The notes below the pieces were generated by a model. That model worked only from the letters and a program-made list of their open reading frames with translations. It searched no databases and was not told the origin of the DNA. The position numbers and the translations under genes were made by a program. DNA of 64,000 nucleotides, taken from Hominenteromicrobium sp964531265. GTDB lineage: Bacteria > Bacillota > Clostridia > Oscillospirales > Acutalibacteraceae. Position 1 is the first letter of the stretch, and the number at the start of each line of letters is the position of its first letter. Positions 1 through 7,914 of this stretch are shown one piece after another. The stretch spans positions 1 to 64,000 of the forward strand of contig CAZHDW010000004.1 in the NCBI GenBank assembly GCA_964531265.1, read 5' to 3'.

Positions 1-2
1 CA

Positions 3-77
3 TTTTGCGAGCATTACAGAGCAGACACAAGAAAAGGCGTATCGGTTGAATATCTGCCGAAACCGCTGTCTGCTTAA
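3..77 (+). CDS. Possible 3' end of an unidentified protein gene
   Basis: A reading frame open from the window edge to a TAA at 75-77 ends in ...EYLPKPLSA. Codon use looks coding, but only about 24 residues are visible and no family can be recognised. If real, it converges on the leftward tRNA-Leu unit. It could be a chance frame. Confidence 0.28.
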   Translation, partial: FCEHYRADTRKGVSVEYLPKPLSA

Positions 78-79
78 CA

Positions 80-106
80 AAAAAGAGCAAGGTCAAAACC
101 TTGCTC
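80..106 (-). terminator. Hairpin with T-run on minus strand
   Basis: GAGCAAGGT (85-93) pairs with ACCTTGCTC (98-106). Read on the minus strand the stem is followed by TTTTTT, the form of an intrinsic terminator. It lies just beyond the plus-strand frame ending at 77 and may be a back-up stop for leftward transcription. The plus side has no U-run. Confidence 0.5.
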
Positions 107-153
107 AGTACATAACGAATAAGTTGAAATGAAAGACAAAACAGTGCGAAAAC

Positions 154-199
154 AAAAAATCGAGTATTCATAAAGTCAAATCCCTTAAGAATACTCGAT
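154..199 (-). terminator. Intrinsic terminator of tRNA-Leu
   Basis: GAATACTCGAT (minus, 199-189) pairs perfectly with ATCGAGTATTC (169-159). A 19-nt loop separates the arms and TTTTTTG follows. It begins right after the tRNA CCA end. Confidence 0.8.
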
Positions 200-200
200 A

Positions 201-283
201 TGGTGCGGGTAACAGGACTTGAACCTGCACACCGAGGTACCAGAACCTAAATCTGGCGCGTCTGCCAATTCCGCCATACCCGC
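201..283 (-). tRNA. tRNA-Leu (anticodon TAG)
   Basis: The minus strand folds as a class II tRNA. The acceptor stem is GCGGGTA/TACCCGC with an encoded CCA end (203-201). The anticodon stem CCAGA/TCTGG encloses the loop TTTAGGT, giving anticodon UAG for leucine CUA codons. The T-arm GCAGG/CCTGT carries TTCAAGT, and there is a short extra arm of the leucine type. Confidence 0.96.
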
Positions 284-299
284 TTATAACGACCAGTGT

Positions 300-328
300 A
301 TTATACCTTGTTTGGAGCAAAAAATCAA
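300..328 (-). promoter_or_regulatory. Promoter of tRNA-Leu
   Basis: On the minus strand TTGATT (328-323) and TATAAT (305-300) are 17 bp apart, a sigma-A type promoter ending about 17 bp before the tRNA. The tRNA therefore has its own promoter and does not depend on the upstream dap operon. Confidence 0.75.
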
Positions 329-370
329 GTCAAATAATCGATATAATTCACCGGTCATAGTTGATATCAA

Positions 371-823
371 TTATTCAACAGCCTTCTTGATCTCATCAAG
401 TACTGTGTCATAATCTGCCTCTGTGACCAGAAGCGATATCTCCACCTCTGAGGTGGTAATAAGTCTTATATCTGCATCACTTGAAGCAATGGCCGAGAAA
501 ACTCGAGCAGCCATGCCCGGAGTGTTTTTCATTGACTGGTCATAAACAGATATCTTGTGGTTCACACTGCTTACTATAACCTTAATGCCTGTTTCTTCCT
601 TGAGAGTTTTGGTAATAGATAAAACAGGGAAGAGGTCATCATCACTTATCGTGAAGGAAAGACCTGCATTTGCTCCGTGGTTTGGCGGCATTGAAATCAT
701 ATCAATGTTGATGCCGCATTCGGATATTTTTTCAAATACATCAGCCATAAACCCTGTGGAAGCCGGACTACCCTGCAAGGTAACGAGGGTTATGTTGCTG
801 ACTGTGCTGATCGTTGTGCTCAT
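371..823 (-). CDS. Stand-alone double ACT-domain protein (aspartokinase regulatory type)
   Basis: The 150 residues form two ACT repeats. The first (about 10-75) has NITLVTLQG and a DMIS strand. The second (about 85-148) contains TPGMAARVF and the ISLLV strand. This matches the C-terminal amino-acid-binding half of aspartate kinases and their separate beta subunits. No kinase catalytic domain precedes it: the upstream neighbour dapB is complete. As the last gene of the asd-dapA-dapB cluster it plausibly senses lysine or threonine, either as a regulatory subunit for a kinase encoded elsewhere or as a free sensor. The domain call is firm; the partner is inferred. Confidence 0.8.
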   Translation of the reverse strand: MSTTISTVSNITLVTLQGSPASTGFMADVFEKISECGINIDMISMPPNHGANAGLSFTISDDDLFPVLSITKTLKEETGIKVIVSSVNHKISVYDQSMKNTPGMAARVFSAIASSDADIRLITTSEVEISLLVTEADYDTVLDEIKKAVE

Positions 824-865
824 AGATTGATTTTCCTTTCCGAATTAAAACGGGTGGGTGATCGA

Positions 866-1615
866 TTATATCATATCGGACATATCGTAGAGACCGGGTG
901 CTTTTCCGGACATGTAAAGAACAGCACTTATCGCACCGGTAGCAAACAGCTCTCTTGACTGTGCGGAGTGAGACAGTGTGATCACCTCGTGGTTACCGGC
1001 AAATACGACCTCATGCTCTCCGACGATTGTGCCGCCTCTGACAGAATGAATACCGATCTCGGCCTTATCACGCTTTTTCCTCTGCGAATGCCTGTCATAC
1101 ATATACTCGGATTCTCCGTCTCGTACAGAGGCTATCGCATCCGCCAGCATAAGAGCTGTTCCGCTGGGAGCGTCTATCTTTTGGTTATGATGCTTTTCAA
1201 TGATCTCTATATCAAAGCCGTCGCCCAGCACCTTCGCCGCTTTTTTGGAAAGCTCAATGAGCAAATTGATGCCGAGGGACATGTTTCTTGAATAGAATAT
1301 CGGCTGTATCTTCGAAGCCTCCTTGAGCGCAGAAACCTGCTCGGCACTGTATCCGGTAGCACACAGAACAAGGGGGAGAGCACCGTGAGCTGCTGAATAT
1401 CCAAGGGCATCCGTCAACAATGTGGGATGTGAAAAATCGAGTATCACATCAGCTTCTTCCTCAACATCGGCAATTGATGTATATGTCGGATAGCTCGCCA
1501 CATCGGACTTCAGGTCAACGCCTGCAACAATAGCGCAGTCATCACGCCCTGAGACTAAATCTGTTATTACACGACCCATTCTTCCAAAGCATCCGCAAAG
1601 AATGATCTTTGTCAT
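866..1615 (-). CDS. dapB: 4-hydroxy-tetrahydrodipicolinate reductase
   Basis: DapB performs the NAD(P)H-dependent reduction step of the diaminopimelate/lysine pathway in the cytoplasm. The N-terminus has the dinucleotide loop GCFGRMG. The catalytic and substrate segment EKHHNQKIDAPSGTA carries the His pair and Lys, and IHSVRGGTIVGEH is the C-terminal signature. Length (249 residues) is usual. The Met at 1615 is chosen because AAAGGA lies 8 nt before it; a Met two codons earlier overlaps that site. It is third in the asd-dapA-dapB-ACT unit, about 20 bp after dapA. Confidence 0.96.
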   Translation of the reverse strand: MTKIILCGCFGRMGRVITDLVSGRDDCAIVAGVDLKSDVASYPTYTSIADVEEEADVILDFSHPTLLTDALGYSAAHGALPLVLCATGYSAEQVSALKEASKIQPIFYSRNMSLGINLLIELSKKAAKVLGDGFDIEIIEKHHNQKIDAPSGTALMLADAIASVRDGESEYMYDRHSQRKKRDKAEIGIHSVRGGTIVGEHEVVFAGNHEVITLSHSAQSRELFATGAISAVLYMSGKAPGLYDMSDMI

Positions 1616-1637
1616 TTTCATCGTCCTTTCTTTACTC

Positions 1638-2528
1638 TCAAGCTAATGTCATAAGCTTAGAGAGCTCAACACGGAGCTTTTCTACCATGTCCGGTGTCAT
1701 ATCCACAAGCGGAAGTCTGCAATGGCCGCAATCAAAGCCCATAAGATTCAAAGCAGCCTTTACCGGGATCGGGTTGACATCCATGAAAAGAGCATTCATA
1801 ACGTCGGCATACTTAAACATAAGCCTGCGCGCATCTTCTGTACGATTCTCAAGGGCCGCAGTGGTGAGTTCGTGCATTTCTCGCGGCATTATATTGGAGA
1901 ACACGGATATTACGCCCTTGCCGCCCATAGCCATAATGGGGTAGGTAAGAATATCCTCTCCGGAATAAACAGGAAGATCATCACCGCACAGCTCCATTGT
2001 CTTTACAAGAGAAGCTATGTTCCCGTTTGCCTCCTTAACGCCTACAATATAGGGGTTCTTAGAAAGCACTCCGTAGGTTTCCGGCTGGATATTGACACCG
2101 GTACGGGACGGGACATTATAAAGGATACAGGGCATTTTAACACTGTCTGCGATAAGGTTAAAGCTCTGAATAAGTCCCCTCTGAGAAGTCTTATTATAGT
2201 ACGGTGTTACAAGCAGAAGGCCATCAGCGCCAAGCTCCTTAGCCTCATTAGAAAGCTCAATAGCGTACCTTGTGTCATTGCTGCCAGTGCCGGCGATTAC
2301 CGGTATGCGTCCATTAACCTTCTTTATAGTGAAATCGATAACGGCGGTGTGTTCTTCACTTGTGAGTGTTTTAGCTTCACCGGTGGTGCCACATGTAATA
2401 ATCGCGTCAGTACCGTTTTCTATTTGAAATTCTATCAATCTTTCAAGTTCGTCATAATTCACGGACAGGTCTTCCTTAAACGGCGTTACAAGTGCTACGC
2501 CTGCGCCGGTAAACAAAACTTGCTTCAT
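1638..2528 (-). CDS. dapA: 4-hydroxy-tetrahydrodipicolinate synthase
   Basis: DapA condenses pyruvate with aspartate semialdehyde, the committed step to diaminopimelate. The 296-residue TIM barrel shows the GTTGE signature near residue 48, the tyrosine segment YNVPSRTG near 139 and the Schiff-base lysine in VGVKEANG near 165. It lies between asd and dapB with a short intergenic gap, so all three consecutive pathway steps are co-transcribed. Lysine feedback residues cannot be judged from sequence alone. Confidence 0.97.
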   Translation of the reverse strand: MKQVLFTGAGVALVTPFKEDLSVNYDELERLIEFQIENGTDAIITCGTTGEAKTLTSEEHTAVIDFTIKKVNGRIPVIAGTGSNDTRYAIELSNEAKELGADGLLLVTPYYNKTSQRGLIQSFNLIADSVKMPCILYNVPSRTGVNIQPETYGVLSKNPYIVGVKEANGNIASLVKTMELCGDDLPVYSGEDILTYPIMAMGGKGVISVFSNIMPREMHELTTAALENRTEDARRLMFKYADVMNALFMDVNPIPVKAALNLMGFDCGHCRLPLVDMTPDMVEKLRVELSKLMTLA

Positions 2529-2554
2529 GCAATTACCTCCATGAGATCAGTGTA

Positions 2555-3634
2555 TCAATCAAAATAGCCCTTCTTAGCAAGAAGCTCTGCCATCAGAACA
2601 CCGCCACCGGCTGCACCGCGAAGAGTGTTATGGGAAAGGCATACAAATTTATAGTCGTACTGAGTATCGGGGCGGAGTCTGCCGATAGAAACTGCCATAC
2701 CGTTTTCAAGATTTCTATCCAGCTTTGCCTGCGGACGATCTGCCTCGTCAAAATAGTGCAGGAACTGCTTCGGTGCGCTCGGAAGTTCCAGCTCCTGTGC
2801 CGGGCCGCGGAACTCCTTCCAACGACGGATGATTTCCTCCTCAGATACCTTCTTATCCAAAGACATAAAGACAGCAGCGGTGTGTCCGTCAGACACCGGA
2901 ACACGGAAGCACTGTGCTGTTATGGACGGCTCAGTTGCATTGACGATCTTGCCGTCTTCAATGTGACCCCATATCTTCATCGGCTCCTGCTCGGACTTTT
3001 CTTCCTCTCCGCCGATATAGGGGATGACATTATCAACGATATCCGGGTAGGTTTCAAAGGTCTTTCCTGCGCCTGAAATAGCCTGGTAGGTGCAAGCCAG
3101 AACCTTTGTAACACCGAGATCCATAAGGGGATGTATTGCCGGAACATAGCTCTGCAGTGAGCAATTGGACTTAACGGCAATAAATCCGCGCTTAGTGCCA
3201 AGTCTTTCACGCTGAGCGGCAATTACCTCTGCATGATCTGCATTGATTTCGGGAATGATCATCGGAACATCCGGAGTTGAACGGTGTGCACTGTTATTGG
3301 AGATAACCGGGCACTCTTTCTTGGCATAAGCCTCTTCAAGAGCGCGGATCTCATCCTTTTTCATATCAACTGCGCAGAAAACAAAATCCACAAGGGAAAC
3401 GATCTTATCAATATCAGCGGTCGCATCCATGATTATCATGTCAGCCATATCAGCCGGAATAGGATTTTTCATTGCCCAACGTTTTTCAACAACGCTCTTA
3501 TATGTTTTTCCTGCGGAACGGGGAGATGCAGCAAGTGCTGTAACTTTAAACCACGGATGGTTTTCAAGCAGTGTAGCAAAGCGCTGACCGACCATTCCGG
3601 TGCATCCTATAATACCAACATTGTATTTTTTCAT
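2555..3634 (-). CDS. asd: Aspartate-semialdehyde dehydrogenase
   Basis: Asd reduces aspartyl phosphate to aspartate semialdehyde with NADPH. At 359 residues with GCTGMVGQRF at the start, SNNSAHR and the catalytic cysteine in VKSNCSLQ, it resembles the archaeal/fungal-type subfamily rather than the short enterobacterial one. The Met at 3634 is preferred: GGGTG lies 6 nt upstream, and the GTG three codons earlier is part of that site. It is the first gene of the dap operon, behind a leader of about 190 nt. Confidence 0.95.
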   Translation of the reverse strand: MKKYNVGIIGCTGMVGQRFATLLENHPWFKVTALAASPRSAGKTYKSVVEKRWAMKNPIPADMADMIIMDATADIDKIVSLVDFVFCAVDMKKDEIRALEEAYAKKECPVISNNSAHRSTPDVPMIIPEINADHAEVIAAQRERLGTKRGFIAVKSNCSLQSYVPAIHPLMDLGVTKVLACTYQAISGAGKTFETYPDIVDNVIPYIGGEEEKSEQEPMKIWGHIEDGKIVNATEPSITAQCFRVPVSDGHTAAVFMSLDKKVSEEEIIRRWKEFRGPAQELELPSAPKQFLHYFDEADRPQAKLDRNLENGMAVSIGRLRPDTQYDYKFVCLSHNTLRGAAGGGVLMAELLAKKGYFD

Positions 3635-3846
3635 TTGATTCACCCGGCCTGAAAACAGGCCACCCTTTCACTAAAATGAAATTAATCCGCCTAAATATTG
3701 CTCTTAGCGAAAAAATTGGTTGAAATCCGGCGGCTCATACAATATAATAGTAGGTAAGTATGAGCAAAAGCAGATATCCTTAGCCGCTGCCTGTATGGTA
3801 AACGACTTTCTTCGATAATGCATTTTCTTTTACACCTATCCTTATT

Positions 3847-3875
3847 ATAATACATTGAATTGAATTTGTTGTCAA
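3847..3875 (-). promoter_or_regulatory. Promoter of the asd-dapA-dapB-ACT operon
   Basis: On the minus strand a perfect TTGACA (3875-3870) and TATTAT (3852-3847) are spaced 17 bp. The predicted start leaves a leader of roughly 200 nt before asd. The leader ends in a small hairpin (GGCCTG/CAGGCC, 3644-3660) just before the SD. I looked for lysine-riboswitch and T-box cores in it and did not see them. The rest of 3635-3949 holds the queA promoter region. Confidence 0.75.
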
Positions 3876-3949
3876 TTTTTTTGACCAATATTCTTTTGAT
3901 AATATTCTTACTTTGACAGATTGGACTGAATATTTTGACTGCTGAAACG

Positions 3950-5023
3950 ATGAAAACCAAGGATTTTGATTTTTATTTACCCGAAGAGCTGATAGCTCAA
4001 ACCCCGATAGAGCCTCGTGATGCTTCGCGCCTGATGATACTTGATAAGCAGTCAGGCAGTATTAAGCACAGACATTTCAGAGATATTGTCGATTACCTGA
4101 AGCCCGGTGATTGCCTTGTGCTGAACAATTCTCGCGTTCTCCCGGCAAGAATATACGGTACCAAAAAGGAGACCGGTGCCCATGTGGAATTCCTTCTTCT
4201 CAAGAACTGCGGCGATGATGTTTGGGAAACCTTAGCAGGTCCCGGAAAAAGGGCCAAGGTGGGTTCTGAATTCACTTTTGAAGGAAGCAATATGACCTGT
4301 GAGGTCGTGGATGTCAAGCCCGACGGAAACCGCCTGATTCACTTTAGCTATGACAATCCAGGTGGATTTTTCACCGAGCTCGATAAGATAGGCCAAATGC
4401 CGCTGCCCCCATATATAAAGGAAAAGCTCAAGGATAAAGAGCGCTATCAGACAGTTTATTCAAAAGAAGAGGGCTCCGCCGCTGCACCGACTGCCGGATT
4501 GCATTTCACTCCGGAGCTTCTTGAGAGAATAAGGCAAAAGGGCGTGAACGTGGCTTTTGTCACGCTCCATGTAGGTCTCGGTACCTTCAGACCGGTAAGC
4601 GCAGATAATATACTGGATCACAAAATGCATTCTGAGCATTACTTTATGCCGAAGGAAACGGCGGATGCAATAAACAATACTAAGCAAAACGGTGGCAGAG
4701 TTATTGCAGTCGGTACTACAAGCTGCAGAACTATAGAATCCGTAGCCTCCAAGAACGGTAAAATATGCGAGGATGAGGGTTGGACGGATATATTCATTTA
4801 CCCGGGTTATTCCTTCAAGGGCATTGACGGACTTATTACAAACTTTCATTTGCCCGAGAGTACGCTTATCATGTTGGTGTCCGCTTTGGCAGGCAGGGAA
4901 AACATACTGAACGCCTATAATACGGCTGTTGCCGAGAAATACCGCTTTTTCAGTTTCGGAGATGCTATGTTTATCGGCGATGTGACAAACGAGGATGGAA
5001 AGGAAAATATAGAGCATGTATAA
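3950..5023 (+). CDS. queA: S-adenosylmethionine:tRNA ribosyltransferase-isomerase
   Basis: QueA transfers the ribosyl part of S-adenosylmethionine to preQ1 in tRNA, making epoxyqueuosine at the wobble base. Family landmarks run the full 357 residues: DFDFYLPEELIAQTP at the start, NNSRVLPAR near 60, GLHFT near 185, LHVGLGTF and the C-terminal FHLPESTLI. The Met at 3950 matches the family N-terminus; a TTG five codons earlier is the alternative, and neither has a strong SD. Its end overlaps tgt by 8 nt, so the two queuosine genes are translationally coupled. It is divergent from asd. Confidence 0.96.
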   Translation: MKTKDFDFYLPEELIAQTPIEPRDASRLMILDKQSGSIKHRHFRDIVDYLKPGDCLVLNNSRVLPARIYGTKKETGAHVEFLLLKNCGDDVWETLAGPGKRAKVGSEFTFEGSNMTCEVVDVKPDGNRLIHFSYDNPGGFFTELDKIGQMPLPPYIKEKLKDKERYQTVYSKEEGSAAAPTAGLHFTPELLERIRQKGVNVAFVTLHVGLGTFRPVSADNILDHKMHSEHYFMPKETADAINNTKQNGGRVIAVGTTSCRTIESVASKNGKICEDEGWTDIFIYPGYSFKGIDGLITNFHLPESTLIMLVSALAGRENILNAYNTAVAEKYRFFSFGDAMFIGDVTNEDGKENIEHV

Positions 5024-6146
5024 ACTTATCAAGCAGGAAAACAGAGCGCGCCGCGGAGAGTTTCAAACGGTTCATGGCACGGTTCAGACTCCGGCATTTA
5101 TGAATGTTGCTACGGCGGCAGCTATTAAGGGTGGATTGTCCGCATACGACCTTAAGGATATCAAATGCCAGGTTATGCTTTCAAATACATATCATCTTCA
5201 CCTGCGTCCGGGTGATGAAACCGTTCGTCAAATGGGCGGCATACGCAAATTCACCGGTTGGGACGGTCCCGTGCTCACGGACAGCGGCGGATTTCAGGTC
5301 TTTTCGCTCGCTAAGCTGCGAAATATCAAGGAAGAGGGCGTAACGTTTGCATCCCATATAGACGGACACCGCATCTTTATGGGACCAGAGGAAAGCATGA
5401 GAATCCAGTCAAACCTTGGCTCCACCATTGCAATGGCATTTGATGAGTGTATTGAGAATCCTGCGGAGTATAAGTATGTTAAAAACTCCTGCGACCGTAC
5501 AGTTCGTTGGCTAAAGCGCTGTAAAGCTGAAATAGCTCGTCTGAACAGCCTGAGTGATACAATAAACCCAAACCAGCTTCTCTTTGGCATAAATCAGGGC
5601 TCTACATATGAAGACATCCGTGTGAATCATATGAAGGAGATCGCCGAGCTTGACCTCGACGGCTACGCCATAGGCGGTCTGGCCGTTGGCGAATCCACGG
5701 AAGAAATGTATAAAATCATTGATGCCGTTGAACCGCATATGCCAAAGAATAAAATACGCTATCTGATGGGCGTCGGTACTCCGGCCAATATTCTGGAGGC
5801 GGTGCATCTTGGCGTAGACCTTTTTGACTGCGTTATGCCGAGCAGAAATGCACGCCACGGACACGCATTTACGAATGAAGGCTGTAGAAATCTCTTTAAC
5901 GCAAAGTACACCCTGGATGATCAGCCCATTGATCCGGAGTGTGACTGCCCGGTGTGCAGACGTCATTCCAGAGCTTATATACATCATCTGTTCAAAGCAG
6001 GTGAGATGCTGGCTATGCGCCTTACGGTAATGCATAACCTGTATTTCTATAATAATCTCATGGAGCGCATACGTAACGCCCTGGATGAAGGCACCTTCGA
6101 GGAGTTCTACCAGACTTATTCTCAAAAAATTAACAAAAGAATATAG
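5016..6146 (+). CDS. tgt: tRNA-guanine transglycosylase
   Basis: Tgt exchanges guanine-34 of GUN-anticodon tRNAs for preQ1, the step before QueA. The 376 residues include the nucleophile segment LTDSGGFQVFSL near 87-98, the specificity motif GGLAVGES near 220-227, the second catalytic aspartate in GVDLFDCVMPSRNARHG near 267, and the zinc site CDCPVCRRHS followed by a His. Length and motifs are complete. It starts inside the end of queA. Confidence 0.97.
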   Translation: MYKLIKQENRARRGEFQTVHGTVQTPAFMNVATAAAIKGGLSAYDLKDIKCQVMLSNTYHLHLRPGDETVRQMGGIRKFTGWDGPVLTDSGGFQVFSLAKLRNIKEEGVTFASHIDGHRIFMGPEESMRIQSNLGSTIAMAFDECIENPAEYKYVKNSCDRTVRWLKRCKAEIARLNSLSDTINPNQLLFGINQGSTYEDIRVNHMKEIAELDLDGYAIGGLAVGESTEEMYKIIDAVEPHMPKNKIRYLMGVGTPANILEAVHLGVDLFDCVMPSRNARHGHAFTNEGCRNLFNAKYTLDDQPIDPECDCPVCRRHSRAYIHHLFKAGEMLAMRLTVMHNLYFYNNLMERIRNALDEGTFEEFYQTYSQKINKRI

Positions 6147-6153
6147 AAATCAC

Positions 6154-6182
6154 TTGCAAGATTACACTGTTCTTGATATAAT
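6154..6182 (+). promoter_or_regulatory. Promoter of yajC
   Basis: TTGCAA (6154-6159) and TATAAT (6177-6182) are 17 bp apart, shortly after the tgt stop. yajC therefore has its own start even though it follows queA-tgt. Confidence 0.75.
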
Positions 6183-6245
6183 CGTTAGAGTGAATTTTGT
6201 GCGCAGATAATTCTGCTCCACAAACAGAAAGGAAAGATATATAAA

Positions 6246-6581
6246 ATGAATTTTAGCCTGATGACTACAGCGGATGCAACCGGCGGCGCAAGCACAATGT
6301 CCACGATCATTATGATCGCTATCTATGCTCTGTTCTTCGCCCTTATGTATTTTATCTTCTTCCGTCCGCAGAGCAAGAAGAAGAAGAAGGAATCCGAAAT
6401 GAGAAAGAACGCTCAGGTCGGCGACGAGATCACAACTATTGGCGGTATTTGTGGCAGAATCATTGCTGTTAAGGATGACACAGACAGTGTTGTTATCGAG
6501 ACAGGCAGCGACCGTGCCAGAATACGTGTTAAGCGTTGGGCAATCGGCAGCGTTGAGACAATCCACGAAGACGACGCTTAA
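6246..6581 (+). CDS. yajC: Preprotein translocase accessory subunit YajC
   Basis: YajC is a small single-pass membrane protein that associates with SecDF beside SecYEG. The 111 residues show a short polar N-terminus, one hydrophobic helix (about 19-40), the family signature FFRPQSKKKKK on the cytosolic side, and the C-terminal domain with VGDEITTIGGICGRI. Position after queA-tgt is the common arrangement. An AAAGGAAAG site precedes the ATG by about 9 nt, and a strong terminator follows. Confidence 0.95.
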   Translation: MNFSLMTTADATGGASTMSTIIMIAIYALFFALMYFIFFRPQSKKKKKESEMRKNAQVGDEITTIGGICGRIIAVKDDTDSVVIETGSDRARIRVKRWAIGSVETIHEDDA

Positions 6582-6604
6582 TTTATTTTAGGAATATTGT
6601 TTTA

Positions 6605-6647
6605 CCCCTCAGAATAAGTATTAACAAACTTATTCTGAGGGGTTTTT
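6605..6647 (+). terminator. Terminator of yajC, overlapping the next gene's ribosome binding site
   Basis: CCCCTCAGAATAAGT (6605-6619) pairs perfectly over 15 bp with 6628-6642 and is followed by TTTTT (6643-6647). The 3' arm ends in GAGGGG, the only SD-like sequence before the ATG at 6650. The structure therefore both ends yajC transcription and would hide the next ribosome binding site in any read-through RNA. Confidence 0.88.
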
Positions 6648-6649
6648 CT

Positions 6650-7033
6650 ATGCAGAGAATTATTAAGATAATCATTACAAGTATATGTTCGCTGACTTTA
6701 AGTACATTGATGATTGCTGCCGCGTCGCTCATAATAACAAAACTACGGGCACTTCCGAGTCAGGCCATGGCAAACACAATTGTAATGATTGCAATTGCTA
6801 TCAGCATACTTATCTCATCAATGCTACTTTCAAAAGCAGTGGGGGAGAGAGGTCTTCTCAATGGAGCAGCAGTAGCCACGGTCTGCTGCTTTATCTATCT
6901 GTGTGTCAGCTATATCATAACTGCAAGCAATATACGTTTGAATCTGTTGCTGCTACGGTGCGGCACATTTATTCTTGCCGGAATGATTGGTGGAATAATC
7001 GGAGTGAGCGAAAAAAAGGAAATCAGTTTTTAG
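6650..7033 (+). CDS. TIGR04086 family membrane protein
   Basis: The 127 residues are almost wholly hydrophobic, with four predicted transmembrane helices (about 8-30, 41-62, 70-93, 98-118). This fits the small TIGR04086/YrzE-like family often found beside yajC in Firmicutes; its function is unknown. The ATG lies 2 nt after the yajC terminator's T-run and its SD (GAGGGG) is the 3' arm of that hairpin. Expression probably needs an initiation point inside or after the hairpin; TTGTTT (6597-6602) and TATTAA (6619-6624) are a possible promoter. The gene has its own terminator. Confidence 0.72.
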   Translation: MQRIIKIIITSICSLTLSTLMIAAASLIITKLRALPSQAMANTIVMIAIAISILISSMLLSKAVGERGLLNGAAVATVCCFIYLCVSYIITASNIRLNLLLLRCGTFILAGMIGGIIGVSEKKEISF

Positions 7034-7037
7034 TTTG

Positions 7038-7073
7038 AAATGCAGAGTCAGATTAATTGACTCTGCATTTTTA
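7038..7073 (+). terminator. Terminator of the TIGR04086 gene
   Basis: AAATGCAGAGTCA (7038-7050) pairs with TGACTCTGCATTT (7059-7071) and the U-rich tract continues. The following 7074-7329 is AT-rich non-coding DNA with two TTTACATAA repeats and a weak promoter match (TTGCAA and TATAGT near 7184-7212). Confidence 0.8.
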
Positions 7074-7329
7074 TACATATGTGATTTACATAAAGTGGGT
7101 AGTTCAATATACATTGGTTTACATAATCTAATCAACATATTTTGGAACAGTAGACTGGCAAAACGAAAAAATATTCATCATTCTCTTGCAAAATCTTAAA
7201 AAATGGTATATAGTATACTATTAGATAGAGTGTCTTTTCAGGATACTTGCACCTTCAAGTGATTATAAGGTATATATCTAAAGCCTCGGACATATCTATG
7301 ATCAAATCTTTTTTGGATGTGATTGTATA

Positions 7330-7902
7330 ATGACCGGCAAAGGGGCTATCGGTAAAAGCAACGAGATTAGTTTTTGTGTTCTGGTTTTTCTTTTCTTAGT
7401 CGGTGTTGCAGCAGGTTGCTCTGCTAAGCTGTTTTTTGAACATCATAATCACGATGCTTATTGGTTCTCCACTCCACCGCAAAGCAGTAACGCTTCTACT
7501 CTGTACTCCTCATTTTTATTCGATGAGATCATTTACCTTGCCGCCGTATTCCTGTTCGGCTTAACCTTCATCGGAATCGTTGTAATTCCTTTTGTTGTGA
7601 CCTTGCGCGGCTTTATCATCGGTGTGCTGTTCTCCTGCTTTAACGTAACAGGGATCAACTCGGAATACATTGTTAATTGTTTTCGTTGGCTGCCGTCGGT
7701 CATGTGCTGTGCTGCATTAATGTTGTTTTCTGCATACGCCGTGCATGTATCATCTCGCCTTTGTATTTTCCTAAAACACAGGGAAGCATGCTCGGTATCG
7801 CTGAAAAATTATTCTCTGGTCTTTTTATTCACATTCGCAGTGTTTGCAGTCCTTACTGCAATATACTGTGGCGTAGATCGATTACTTATTAAAATTTTTT
7901 AA
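7330..7902 (+). CDS. SpoIIM-like membrane protein
   Basis: The 190 residues have four or five predicted transmembrane helices. A loop motif VTLRGFIIG near 88-96 is typical of the SpoIIM/DUF95 superfamily, in which SpoIIM works with SpoIID and SpoIIP in septal peptidoglycan degradation during engulfment. In several Clostridia a spoIIM homologue precedes xerD, as here. The TAA lies just before the xerD SD. The SD for this gene is weak (GGATGTGAT). The superfamily call is reasonable; the specific sporulation role is inferred. Confidence 0.6.
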   Translation: MTGKGAIGKSNEISFCVLVFLFLVGVAAGCSAKLFFEHHNHDAYWFSTPPQSSNASTLYSSFLFDEIIYLAAVFLFGLTFIGIVVIPFVVTLRGFIIGVLFSCFNVTGINSEYIVNCFRWLPSVMCCAALMLFSAYAVHVSSRLCIFLKHREACSVSLKNYSLVFLFTFAVFAVLTAIYCGVDRLLIKIF

Positions 7903-7914
7903 GGAGTGAAAAGA

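Noticed and set aside
3644..3840. Lysine riboswitch or T-box in the asd leader
   Set aside because: The leader is long enough, but the lysine-element core sequences, an antiterminator GGGTGGNACC and a terminator with T-run were not found. Only a small GGCCTG/CAGGCC hairpin is visible.
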